A DNA stretch of 64,000 nt from Magnolia sinica (Eukaryota; Streptophyta; Magnoliopsida; Magnoliales; Magnoliaceae): assembly GCF_029962835.1 (NCBI RefSeq), contig NC_080588.1:64566001-64630000 (forward strand), written 5' to 3'. This document shows, piece after piece, positions 33,698-44,700 of this stretch. Each line of letters begins with the position of its first letter. The stretch's first letter is position 1. The notes beneath the pieces are model-generated. The model worked only from the letters and a program-made list of their open reading frames with translations. It ran no database searches and was not told where the DNA came from. A program made the position numbers and the translations under genes.

Positions 33698-33895
33698 CCT
33701 GCGAAGTGAATGAAATTCAGCACGAAGTTAATGAAATTCACCACGAAGTAAATGAAGTTGACCGCGAAGTGAATGAAATTCACCATGAAGTGAATGAAAT
33801 TGACCGTGAATTGAATGAGGTGAATGAAATTGACCGCCGCAAAGTGAATGAGGTGAATGAAATTGACCACGAAGTAAATGAAATTCACCAACTCT
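33698..33895 (+). repeat. 21-bp minisatellite, block 2 (about 9 units)
   Basis: It has the same unit and strand as block 1. The plus-strand frame 33706-33924 repeats E-V-N-E-I-H-H and E-V-N-E-I-D-R. Confidence 0.9.
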
Positions 33896-34379
33896 TATAT
33901 GGCTTAATCACTTTATTCTTCTAATTTTTCTAAGCACTTTTAATGTTGGACACAACTCCTAAAGTTTAAAGGATGAAGAGTTATAATCAAGCTAAAACTT
34001 ACTATAAATAGTAAAAACGGAAATAAAATGGACTTTCGACTATCGACTTGATGAAATCTTAGAAAACAACCGGATTGGTTGGCTAAAGTAGCTTCTCCTA
34101 CCCCAAAATCATATAGAACGTCAAGTAACTCATTCTAATTTGGGAGATGCTAGTTAAATGAATAAAAAGAGAGAAAAATATTTTTATACGCTCATATATA
34201 CATATTTACGTGAACATGCATTGGAGAAAAATGTTGGGAAAAAATCTCCTTAAAAATTTAAATAAATAAAAATCCGACAGCACAACCGCTGGACCGCGGC
34301 ACTACTGCCCGCTGGACAGAGCACCGCGGCCAAGGTAGTGCCGCCCATGAAACAGGAAGTGGATTTGCTGGTGTACAAG
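33896..34379. other. Intergenic, no gene seen
   Basis: AT-rich sequence is followed by a GC-rich patch at 34280-34345 with the mirrored words CACTACTGCCCGC and GGTAGTGCCGCCC. The patch may be the outer terminal repeat of the F1 copy that follows. Confidence 0.5.
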
Positions 34380-34915
34380 TGTATTGACGTCAGCAAGTTC
34401 TGTGGGTCTTATCATGAGGTATGTGTTATATCCAAACCGTTCATCTATTTGACGAGCTCGTATTAAGGCTTGAGACTAAAAATAAGACAGATCTAACTAT
34501 CAAGTGGACCACACTATAAAAAGCAGCATGGTATTACATGTCTACTGTTGAAACCCTTTTAGGGGTCACGGAAGTTTTGTATCAGTATGAAATTTGTTTT
34601 TCCTCTTCATCTGCGTCTTTGTGAGCTTATGAATAGACTGGATGGAAAATAAATGTTATGGTGGGCTCTAGGAAATTTTTTACAGTGAAAATCAATATCC
34701 CGCAGCTATTTGTGGTGTGGTCCAATTAATCTTTGGATATGATTCTTTTTTTGGATAATGCTCTAGAATGATCTCGAAATGTGGATGAACATTGTGGATA
34801 TAATAAATACATAACTGTGGAGCCACTTAACTTTGATCTCTTTTGAACCGTTTATACGGAATTCGAGGAGCGTCAGCACTCGTCTTCGCACACCAGCCAA
34901 TCCACTTCCGAAAGG
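34380..34915. repeat. F1 full copy
   Basis: It runs from TTCTGTGGGTCTTATCATGA to ATAACTGTGGAGCCACTTAA, with an outer flank (34835-34915) that is the inverse of 12785-12938. Confidence 0.8.
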
Positions 34916-35063
34916 AATGGCAGGTGTAATTTGGTCAAGAAAAGTCGCCTGTATACCAGGGCATAGTTTGGTATAGTAAGTTTAGACTGGTGTGATAGAG
35001 TTGCTGGCTTAAACGTGAGGTGTATGGTGGAAAAAACTCAATTTTAAAAAACAAAGCACGAGG

Positions 35064-35190
35064 TTTTTTTTTTTTTAACACAGGCACACACACTCACGCT
35101 GGTGGAATTTCACCACCTATAGGTACTCGAACCCTTGACCGGGAGTTGAACCTCCCGAGACTCTACCACCCGGACAAGAGTAAGGACCCC
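35064..35190 (-). mobile_element. tRNA-derived SINE (family S1)
   Basis: The minus strand contains CCGGGTGGTAGAGTCTCG and the B box-like GGGTTCGAGTACC, ending in GTGTTAAAAAAA. The target duplication AGCACGAGG (35055-35063) is matched by AGCACGGAGG (35191-35200), which has one extra base. Confidence 0.85.
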
Positions 35191-35333
35191 AGCACGGAGG
35201 ATCTCATTCCATAAGAAAGCGTTTAATGAACATCGACCATTGAAAACTTGTTGGGGACTGCAAGAGTTTTGGAACAAGATGATCTTAGTTTCTTCTCATC
35301 ATCTACGTCTATATAACCTAATCAACAGACTGG

Positions 35334-35800
35334 ATTTATATCCCTCTCATTTTGGACTCCTTCGCTGTGGGCATTACCCCATCAAATAAACCGTACAATG
35401 GGCCTTAGGAGGATTTTAATGGTGGATATCCAATTACTATTGTTATCCTGTGGCGTGGTCCACCTGAGATTTATATCCCTCTCATTTTTGGGACTCCTTT
35501 GCTGTGGGCATTCCCCCCTATAAACCGTACAACGAGCCCTAGGAAGATTTTAATGGTGGATATCCCGTCACTATTGTTATCCTGTGGTGTGGTCCACCTG
35601 AGATTTATATCCCTCTCATTTTTGGGAGATTTATATCCCTCTCATTTTTGGGACTCCTTCGCCGTGGGCATTCCCCCCTATCAAATAAACCGTACAGTAA
35701 GCCTTTGGAGAATTTTAATGGTGGATATCCAATCACTATTGTTATCCTGTGGTGTGGTCCACCTGAGATTTATATCCCTCTCATTTTTGGGAGTCCCCAC
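35334..35800. repeat. Tandem repeat of 134-139 bp, about 3.3 units
   Basis: The words ATTTATATCCCTCTCATTTT recur at 35334, 35469, 35603, 35629 and 35768, each followed (except at 35603 and 35768) by GTGGGCATTACCCC-type and CCTGTGGTGTGGTCCACC words. The step of 26 at 35603-35629 is an extra short duplication. The unit is an F1 right-arm segment. Confidence 0.9.
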
Positions 35801-35880
35801 ACCACGCGCACGCCATGGTGGGATTTCACCACCTATGGGTATCAAACCCTACACTTTGCTTTGAAATTCCTGGTGGAAAT
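35795..35880 (-). mobile_element. Partial S1 SINE
   Basis: CGCCATGGTGGGATTTCACC and ACCTATGGGTATCAAACCC match the corresponding part of the S1 copies at 28115 and 35064. The head is diverged. Confidence 0.55.
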
Positions 35881-35924
35881 GGAAGGTGAGACAAGTGCTG
35901 GTAAAAGCCTTTCACAAGACTAAG

Positions 35925-36600
35925 TTGGGCCACCATGATGTCTATGAGAAATCCACACCATCCATCTGTTTCTTCGGGACATGCAACGAGTAGAGGTCAA
36001 AAATGAGGCAATTCCAAAACTCAAGACAGGAAACAACTATGAATAACTTCTACCATTGAAACACCAGTAGGGCCACACAAGTTTTGAATGGCATGAAAGG
36101 CATATAAACATCACGGTGGACCCTAGTGAGGCATCAACGGTAGGCATTTCCTTACCCAATTTTTATTATCATATGGCCCACTTGAGTTTTGAATCTGCCT
36201 CATTTTTTGAGACCACACCCTAACATTATATGAAAAAATGGATGGATAGGGTAGTTTCTTATAAACATCATGGTGGGCTCCGCCATTGAAAACTTCTCGA
36301 GGCCACAAAAGTTTTGGATCAAGTTGATATTTATGTTTTCCCTTCGTGCAAGTCTGTGTGACCTTATGAACAGGTTGGATTGTAAATAAACATCATGGTG
36401 GCTGAAAATTGTTTTCAATGGTAAGAGTCAAATCCCATCACTTAATGTGATGTGGTCCACTAGAGCTTTAAATATGCTTCTTTTTTAGGTTAATGCCCTA
36501 AAATGATCTATCAAAATAAATAGATGGCGTCAACCATATAAATCGCGATAGGCCCTGCAAAGATAGCTACAACAAAGATAACTGTATGTGGTAGCTACGT
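35925..36600. repeat. F1 copies (two, adjacent)
   Basis: 35930-36290 has both arms, from GGGCCACCATGATGTCTATG to AACATCATGGTGGGCTCCGC. 36290-36560 continues directly with a centre and right arm of a second copy. Confidence 0.7.
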
Positions 36601-36659
36601 TGACGTCGTTGAGTGGGAAAGCGGATTGCCTCCTGCCCCTGGACACTAATCCGTCTGGG

Positions 36660-36945
36660 CAACGCTCTGTGGGGCTCACCATGATGTATGGATTTTATCC
36701 ATGCCGCCCATCTATTTTGGAAGATCATTTTAGGGTGTGAACACAAAAAATGAGGTAGATCCAAGGCTCAAGTGGACCACAGAGTGAAGATTAAAGGCTC
36801 ACCATTAAAATTTCCTTGGGAGCCATAAAAGTTTTGGATCAAGCTGATATTTATGATTTTCCTTCATCCAGGTCTATATGACTTTATCAACCGGTTGGAT
36901 GACAAATAAACAATACGGTGGGCCATAAGATCTTTTTGTACTTAT
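36660..36945. repeat. F1 left half
   Basis: It is preceded by the outer-end words GAGTGGGAAAGCGGATTGCC (36611-36630) and runs from TGTGGGGCTCACCATGATGT to ATACGGTGGGCCATA, where it is cut off by the next element. Confidence 0.7.
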
Positions 36946-36959
36946 AGCGGTAGATAAAA

Positions 36960-37121
36960 AACTTATTGGAGATACCCAAGTTTGGTTTATGATCAATTAT
37001 AAGTAGTTTTTTTATTTAAAATTAGTTACTCCCTTCAGTTTAATAAGTAGAAATTAAGATAAGCTACGTAAGGCATAAGTAGCTTATCATAAGTAACTTA
37101 AAGATCCAAACTCCCCCTTAG
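36960..37121. mobile_element. Small foldback MITE
   Basis: The left AAGTTTGGTTTATGATCAA and right TTAAAGATCCAAACTCCCCC are imperfect inverses. The centre repeats AAGTAG and CTTATCATAAGTAA. No clear duplication is visible. Confidence 0.45.
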
Positions 37122-37810
37122 TGACTTGGCTCAAAATCTCTTTGAGTCAAGTTAGACTTGTATTACTCTCAAACCTGAATGGAGTTTTTACTAAAAGACC
37201 AAAATCAGACTAGCTTTACCAGAATGAGTTATTTATTTATTTATTTATTTTCCCATTCATCGGATGGTTTAGCATAATCCCAATCAATAGAAATTTAGGT
37301 TATTGGCAAATCGATGTTGAGGGTCCTAAGGATGAATAGCTTGGATAATCATAAACATGTGCACGGGGAGAAATGGCATTTCATGGTAGCCAAAAAGCAC
37401 CAATTATACCTCAAGATGCCATTCCTTTTAGGAAGAACATACTTCCACATAATATCACAGTAAGCAGTTATGAGTCCAATGGGCCTGATTTTTAGGCCAT
37501 GACCCTATATGATGAGGCCCGCCAGATGAATGCCTCACGCTTCTACGCTTCTGCCACTATTTCGATCAGAATTTTTGTGAAAAAGAAGAAGAAGAAGAAT
37601 GCAAATTAGATGGGTGTTTCTTCAAAAATGAAGAAGAAACACCTCTTTTACAGTTTTGCTGGACACGGCCCACTAGATGACAACTCAGACAATGAGTTGT
37701 TGTTAGGGGGCCATATGTTTTCAAATGAGGAAGGAAAAAAAAAAAAACCCATTACAAATGGTTTCTCAACCAAAGCAAGCCCAAAAGCAACCATGGTGCA
37801 CAGGATCAAA
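37122..37810. other. Intergenic, no gene seen
   Basis: This lies downstream of the pyruvate kinase gene. The frame at 37610-37813 is lysine-rich low complexity without a recognisable domain. Confidence 0.55.
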
Positions 37811-37814
37811 TGAT

Positions 37815-37826
37815 TTTATTTTTATT
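37815..37826 (-). terminator. Candidate polyadenylation signals of the pyruvate kinase gene
   Basis: Two adjacent AATAAA hexamers on the minus strand lie about 300 bases beyond the stop codon, a normal distance for a plant 3' untranslated region. Confidence 0.45.
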
Positions 37827-38120
37827 TTTTTCCTAAAGTTGAAAATCCTCCACAGAAATTCAAATTATCATAGCATTTTCTTTAGAAGCATTTGAAGTGT
37901 TGAAACCCAGAAAAAAAAAAAAATCCATTTTGATAAATAGCAAGTACACACTATTACACCTTAAAGATCAAACTGCTCTGTGGAGATTTCATGACAAAAA
38001 TCAAACACAAGTCCATCTCACCCTAGCAAATAGCCTAGACACCGTACCCATACAGCTTGGGCACTGCTCTAATGCTAGAATCAAAATCTTGAACATGGAT
38101 ACATCAAGTACACGGTGAAA

Positions 38121-38452
38121 TTAGACGATGGTCCGCACCTGAATTGATTGGAAAGCAGAAGGGGTTTCATGTGAAGAGGTGGTCATATCTGAGACCACCA
38201 AAACGACATCCCCGGTATTCACCATCCCTCTCGCCTTTATGAGGTCAAAGGTCTTCTCGATGTTATCTTCCATGTCATTTGATAACTCAACTCCCAAGGG
38301 AATAACCCCCCACTGCAAGTTCAGACCCTTTCTAGTGCTGCTTGTGTTGGTGAATGCAAATATGGGAGGATTTGGACGGTTGCGCGACAGAAGTGACGCC
38401 ATTTTTCCATGCGTTGTGTACACAAAAATGGCATCGACGCCAAGGTTGTTAG
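38121..38452 (-). CDS. PKP2: Pyruvate kinase exon 7 (codons 464-573 and stop)
   Basis: The acceptor TTTGCAG|CTAACA completes an Ala codon. The exon encodes the C domain ([40 protein letters not shown]) and ends in QSIQVRTIV and TAA. The usual C-terminal length is kept. Confidence 0.94.
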
Positions 38453-41400
38453 CTGCAAAATCGAATGCATAATAAGGAAAAATAAAAACCTGCTTTCCAT
38501 ATGAATTACATTATCATGTGTGCCACACACCTGGCAGTTCATGTGCATGTGTGTGTCAAGAGGGTATATTCATCTTAAATGGAAATTTGGTTGTAGCTTT
38601 TTGAAAATTGTCATTCTGAGAAACAAGAGACAAATAGACAGTATACCTTTGTGTAGGTTGCATTCAGGAATACCTCCAAATGGATATTAGAGTGCACATA
38701 GTTTCATTTTGAACTTAAATGTTTTTGAAGTGCCACCAAAAACAAAACCCAACTATTCTTAGGTATTGGTTTTCTGCCCCGACATAATAACATCGCTTGC
38801 CTCAACAGCAAGTTGTAATGAGTGGAATGTAACTTTGTGCAAATTGATTCCATTCCATGATTCCAGGGTTACTTCCAAATGTATCCTTTATAAAGCAACC
38901 CCAGAGAATTAAAGGGAACACAGACAAGGATAACAGGAACTCAAGTTATTGGCCACAACTCTCTTAAAAGATTATGCCGTACCTACATCACGTAACATAA
39001 CTCTTTTAAAAGATTATGCCGTACCTACATCATGTAACATACTACAGAATGGGTTCCCACCCATGGCTCGGTGGGAGACAGAGGGAGACTGAGTTTCAGC
39101 ACTGAGGTCATGGGTTTGAGTGCCCATGTGGTGTGGGTGGGAGGGGGGGTGTGTGTGTACTGTGTAAGCGTGTGGATGTGTGTAAAAAAAATACTACGAG
39201 ATGATTAAGCTTTCTTTTTTTTCACTAATGAAGCAAGCCAATTATGCAACGCTGAGGGCATGTTTGGTTGCCACTTACTTCTAAAATAAAATGTGTGGTT
39301 GCCACTTCAAAATGAGTTCATGTCATTTTAGTGGAAATCAATTACGTATTAGAGATCATAGTTTATATAAATTGTTGATTATATTTTTAATTCGTGCCAA
39401 AAAAAAAAAAAAAAAACTCTTAAGGCAATTATGCTTAAATAAAATGTCATTAACTTATTTTTTTAAGAGGCAACCAAAAAGGCTCTAATGGAATGTTTAG
39501 TAAACTTTGATATTTACTAACCTTTCCAGGTTAATGTATCACAAGGAATGCTAGTTGCAAAAGAGTTCTCATGGGGACACATGGCAGGTGTATAGAAGAT
39601 CCAGACAAAACATCCAATGGGCCCTGCCATATATGTGCTGTGGAAATCAGGCTAGTTGTACTATCCCAAGTACTCCATTTGAGGTGGAGAAGATGATAAT
39701 CACCCATTTTGGGCCTTGTAATAATCGAGCTGTTAGGATCATTCAATCCACCAAAGTTCTTGTCTCGGGACCATGTGCACTATCATGTTCAAATTCCTCA
39801 TGGATCACATTGAACCGAATACCTATCATGTTCAAATTCCTCATGGATCACATTGAACCGAATATATTCTAGCATTCTTCTGGGGCATGTTAACTGAAAT
39901 GTTCAGCGAATAGGAATATAAAAGAATTCTTCATGATATGCATCAGAATTTCAAGTAGGCTTATAAATTGCTGATGTAAGGATGGTATAGCACTATAAAT
40001 TGCTGATGTGAGGATGGTATAGCACTATAAATTGCTGGTGTAAGGATGGTATAGCACTATAAATTGCTGATGTAAGGATGGTATAGCACCAATTGCTCTT
40101 TGTTACATGGTCCGATCGGTTGAATTTCACAACGGAACCTCCTACTTGAAAAGCAAGAAAATTGGGGAGAAAAAGAAGGCATACCCATTTCAACGGCGCT
40201 GTCACAAATCTGCTCAGCTATCCGTTCAGACAATGACACTGCAAGTTGACGCTGAGAGAGAAGACTTTGCCGGTTTTCCTCACGACTCCAAAGCTCCATC
40301 CGTCCACTAGCCATGCGCAAGACAGAAAGAGCCTTCTCTGCATATGATCCAATCGCGGACTCACCCGATAGCATCAAAGCATCAGCGTACTGGCGAACAG
40401 CCTCAGAAACATCTGCAACCTTATTACAATGAAAGCAAATAGCCATTAAAAGATGGACAAAAAGAAGAGCCAAGATTTCTACATTAAAAGGTAGGGATAA
40501 CAACCACAAAGTAGGGAGATTATATTGAAATTTGGTTTTAGAGGTAAATACTGACACATTCATTCTTCCCCATTTCACAAAATAAAATATCAATATCATG
40601 AGTTTGACTTCTCCTTCTTCTTCTTGGTTTTTTGTTTTTTTTTTGGCAAAATGTTAAGAGGAATTTGCATGTTTTTCTGTGAAAGGGCTAGCACCACAGA
40701 TACTGAAAAGAATTAGAACCACTTCCAAAAGGGAAAAGAACAACCTGTTTAAATCCCAAAGCCATTGTGTTGCTAAGTAACCTCCTAATACAAATATGCA
40801 TGACTATGTAAAAATGTCTAATGACCTAATCTAATGGTATTTGAACAATTGGAAGTTCTCCTAGCTTCTTATCATTATCAGGAATTATTATAGAATTTAA
40901 AAAAAAGGCACATTGTGGAACGGACAGGCAAAATCACTGGTAGAAATCGGCAAAAAAGGGAGTCACCACTAGCCATGAATCTCAGAATCTACGGAAAGCT
41001 AGAATCTATTCACATAAACCCAAAGGTTAAGCTTGAATGATGTTGATTGAATAACCCAAATGGTCTAGTTTTCCAAAAGATTCCGAGCAAGGGTCATGTT
41101 TACAGAGAAAGGTGTTAGGTGCCTCCTCCCTTGGACATACTACAGTCTCTACTCAACGGGATTCAAGATTCTTCGTATTAGAGTTCTAGGTGAAAGACCC
41201 CTTCACTTGAATGATAAAAAAATAAGAAAATAAATGTGAGGAAGCAAGGGAGTGAAAGAGGGGAAATGTAGAAAGTGAAAAGGTAAAAGCTCCGTCTATA
41301 AGGATCCCATAGTGTTAATGAAGGGCTTCGGTTATAGAGTACTGAGAGGGAAACAAGAACTCTCTAATCCTACTAGCAATGGTTTAGGATCCATTCCTCA

Positions 41401-41742
41401 AAACCTAAAGGTTGAGGCGCACATCCTCTACTGATTGCTCAGGAAAATTAAAAGGGTCTTAAATCCCTATCTCTACTCTTTTCAAGATGTCTTGGTTGAA
41501 GAGAACCGAGAAGGAAGGAAGAACTCTCTAATCCTCAATCTAGAGATGGCTTGGGAACTGTACCTCAAAACCCAAATGTCAAGGCACACATCCCTCGCCA
41601 ACTGCTTAGGAAGAATAAAGGGTTTCACAAGGTTGAATCTCTAGAAAAAGTGGTTTCCTAAGTTATACTCTAGGGGCAAGGGGAGGAGGAGAGAGAAAGG
41701 GAATGTAGGGAATGTGTAGAGAGGCGTTAACCAAAGGCCCTT

Positions 41743-41796
<54 letters not shown>

Positions 41797-44700
41797 GAGA
41801 GAGAGAGGGCTCATTTATAGATGGAAGGGGTGGCTATTGGTAATTTGAGATGACTTGGAGGGCAAAAGACGCATGGCACAACTTCATTTGTTTTTGGATG
41901 CATGGTGCCACGCATTTTTTCATAGGGTCTTCAAATAGGTTTGCATGGCAACTTTGGAGTCCTTTAAAAATAAAGGTATATGGGGATCACATTTCATTTT
42001 CTCATAAAAGGGACAGAAAAAATCAAATGGAAATTAACGGCTCAAAAAGGCAAAATAAACTTAGTTAAAGGAAAACACATAGGAAAAAAGTAAAAAATTT
42101 AGAAATTTTCACTCAGATTGGGTTGTAGATATGTCTAGCCCAATCTAATGATTATGGTTCCTTGTTAAGTAGGAGATGGGAAGTAGGCCCTCCCAATCCG
42201 GTTCAATCAAGTGGTCTAAGGACTTCTAGCATTAGGCGCGCGCAGCGTTTACACATATATATGTAAATAGGATTTGAGTTCTTAGGCATTATGGTGCATT
42301 TTCGTAACATAGTTTTTTGTAATACCTCAGCACGAGTTGGGGTTGGATATTCAACCATTGACTCAAGAAGCTGAGAAGCCACAATCACTGGCTTGTTCAA
42401 TTGCCTACAGATATGTGTTATTTGCTCTTGCACAGCAGGGATTTGTTCGAGTGGAATTTGCACTCCAAGATCACCGCGTGCCACCATGACGCCATCAGAA
42501 GCCTCTATAATGTCTACCAAATTCTCAAGAGACTCCAAGCTTTCAATCTTTGCCAAAACTCTGATAGACCTGTGTCATGCAAAAATTTCTTGATTCAAAT
42601 GTGTCCAAAAACATTCATAAGTAGAAAAGAAAACCATCTAAATAAGGTACGAAGTACGATATGATAAACCCCAATTCTTCTCAAAATTTACACATTTGTT
42701 TGTTAATCTTAGAGACCATACCATTCAACCTATCTAGAGTCTAGAGTATGATAAAAATAAAAATAAAAAGCTGGTGTTCACAACTGCGAGTAAATCTTTG
42801 TAAATTGAAAGAGAGAATTGCTCACCCTGTAAGTAAATGCATTACCATGTGCATGGATACTTCAGAAAGAATGATTAAGTGTATAATGATGTTGTTTGAA
42901 GAACACATTTAGAAGTTAAATAATAAAACTAGCTTAAAAAATTAACACACTAATCCACTGGACAAGAATTAATAACCAACCAAAGGGCAGAAAACAGTGT
43001 GAAAAGACACAGATGAGTATTGAAGGAGAAAGAAAAAGAATACCTGAGGAAGCACAAAGAAGAGAAAGTAGACAACCTAAGGACTACAAGTGCTAGTCTT
43101 TTCTCCATGTCCAGAATGAGTTCAGTCCAAAAAGGAGGCAAGCTCGTTTAAATGAGCTAGCCATGACAGCAACGCATATCATTTAAAAAAAAAAAAAAAA
43201 TAGTTGGGTGTTGTTGGTGCAGCTACAATTTTCATGGTTCATTAAAGGCTAAATCACATGTCAAACACATTCATAGTTCATTTTCATGCTCTCAATGGCA
43301 TGTTATGTTTTGCATCTTCAACAGTACCTTTCATCTTGATTATCTTGAAGATGAGTAAACTGCAATGGATAAACTGTTGACAAGCCTCATAAAAGAATAA
43401 GGGGCTGATGGAACACCTAATGTTGTAGACTCCCCATATGATCGGTAGAATTGCATACCAAATAAGGACTAACTTTTCTAACTGTTGACCCATCAAAAAC
43501 ATAATGCTAGGCAATCAAAACTTTCAAAATGCAAAAAAGATAACTATGCTGATCAGCAGCCTTTAAATTGGATACATGTCTTGCAAGAACTGTGCGTGAA
43601 AGTAATTGGATCAAAGAAATGCATGTAAAGAGATCCATATGAAAGACATAAACTAGAGAGTCAATGACTTCACTAGATTGAGTAACAGAGATGAATGAAA
43701 ATTTGTCATGTGGTTAACATAAATAATATATGTTTAATATATGAATGAAAATTTGCAATTTGGAATGAGCTCCTTACTCAGATGATCTTGTGGACAGATA
43801 GTTCTTTAGGTCCTTAATATCATTAGCATCCTTAACAAGTGACACAGCAATAAAATCAACACCCTCTGATATTCCAAAGTCGATATCAGCCCAATCCTAT
43901 ATATATCAAACAAGATAAGTTCAAAAACTGGCCCTGGGAAAACAAGGATATATACATCTAAATATCAAACAAACAAACAATTGGTGAAGATTCAGATGAG
44001 CAACAGTAACACAGTAGAACTGATAAAAGTTTGCGACTTCCTACAAAAGATCATTGACTTCTCAATGGATTGCCAACTGCCAGTTAGAACTAAACACTAA
44101 TCCAGAATTAGACAAAATACTATCTACATATAAATAAATAAATAAATATCTAAAAACATGGGTTTGGATGTGAGTACTTGGAATAAACAAGTAAAATGAT
44201 TCTTGAAAGAGAATAAGTTGCTTAAAACAAATAAGTACCAGTGTGCTCCATCCATCTTCGAGAACTCAATTCTTGCACCACAACCCTTGACGAGGAAAGT
44301 AGTCATGCAATTTCATTCCAATTCTACCACTAACATGTATGCATCAGCATACTACACAATGGTCTTTGTTTGACAATGTTTTGAACTAGATATTAACAAT
44401 AGTCTTTGTTTGTCAATGTTTTGAACTAGATATTAACAATGGTCTTTGTTTGTCAATGTTTTAAACTCTGGATACGGAAAAAACTTATCTTCCCTACAAT
44501 TGCGCTGACAAAGGCTACAATTCAGAACACAAATACAAAATCTAGGGCCGAAAAAAGAAAATCCAGTGGGCCATCAGCTATTTGACAAGAAATGGGTACA
44601 AATTCAGTTTCTCTATACATTAGAATAGAATATAAACCAAGAAAGATTTTCCTTTTAATGGGTACCATGACTTTGAACGAACAATTTATTCTACAATCCA

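Noticed and set aside
37610-37813. A 67-codon lysine-rich frame downstream of the kinase gene
   Set aside because: Low complexity, no domain and no neighbouring signals; more likely intergenic.
38179-38472. Plus-strand frame over pyruvate kinase exon 7
   Set aside because: Shadow of the true minus-strand exon.
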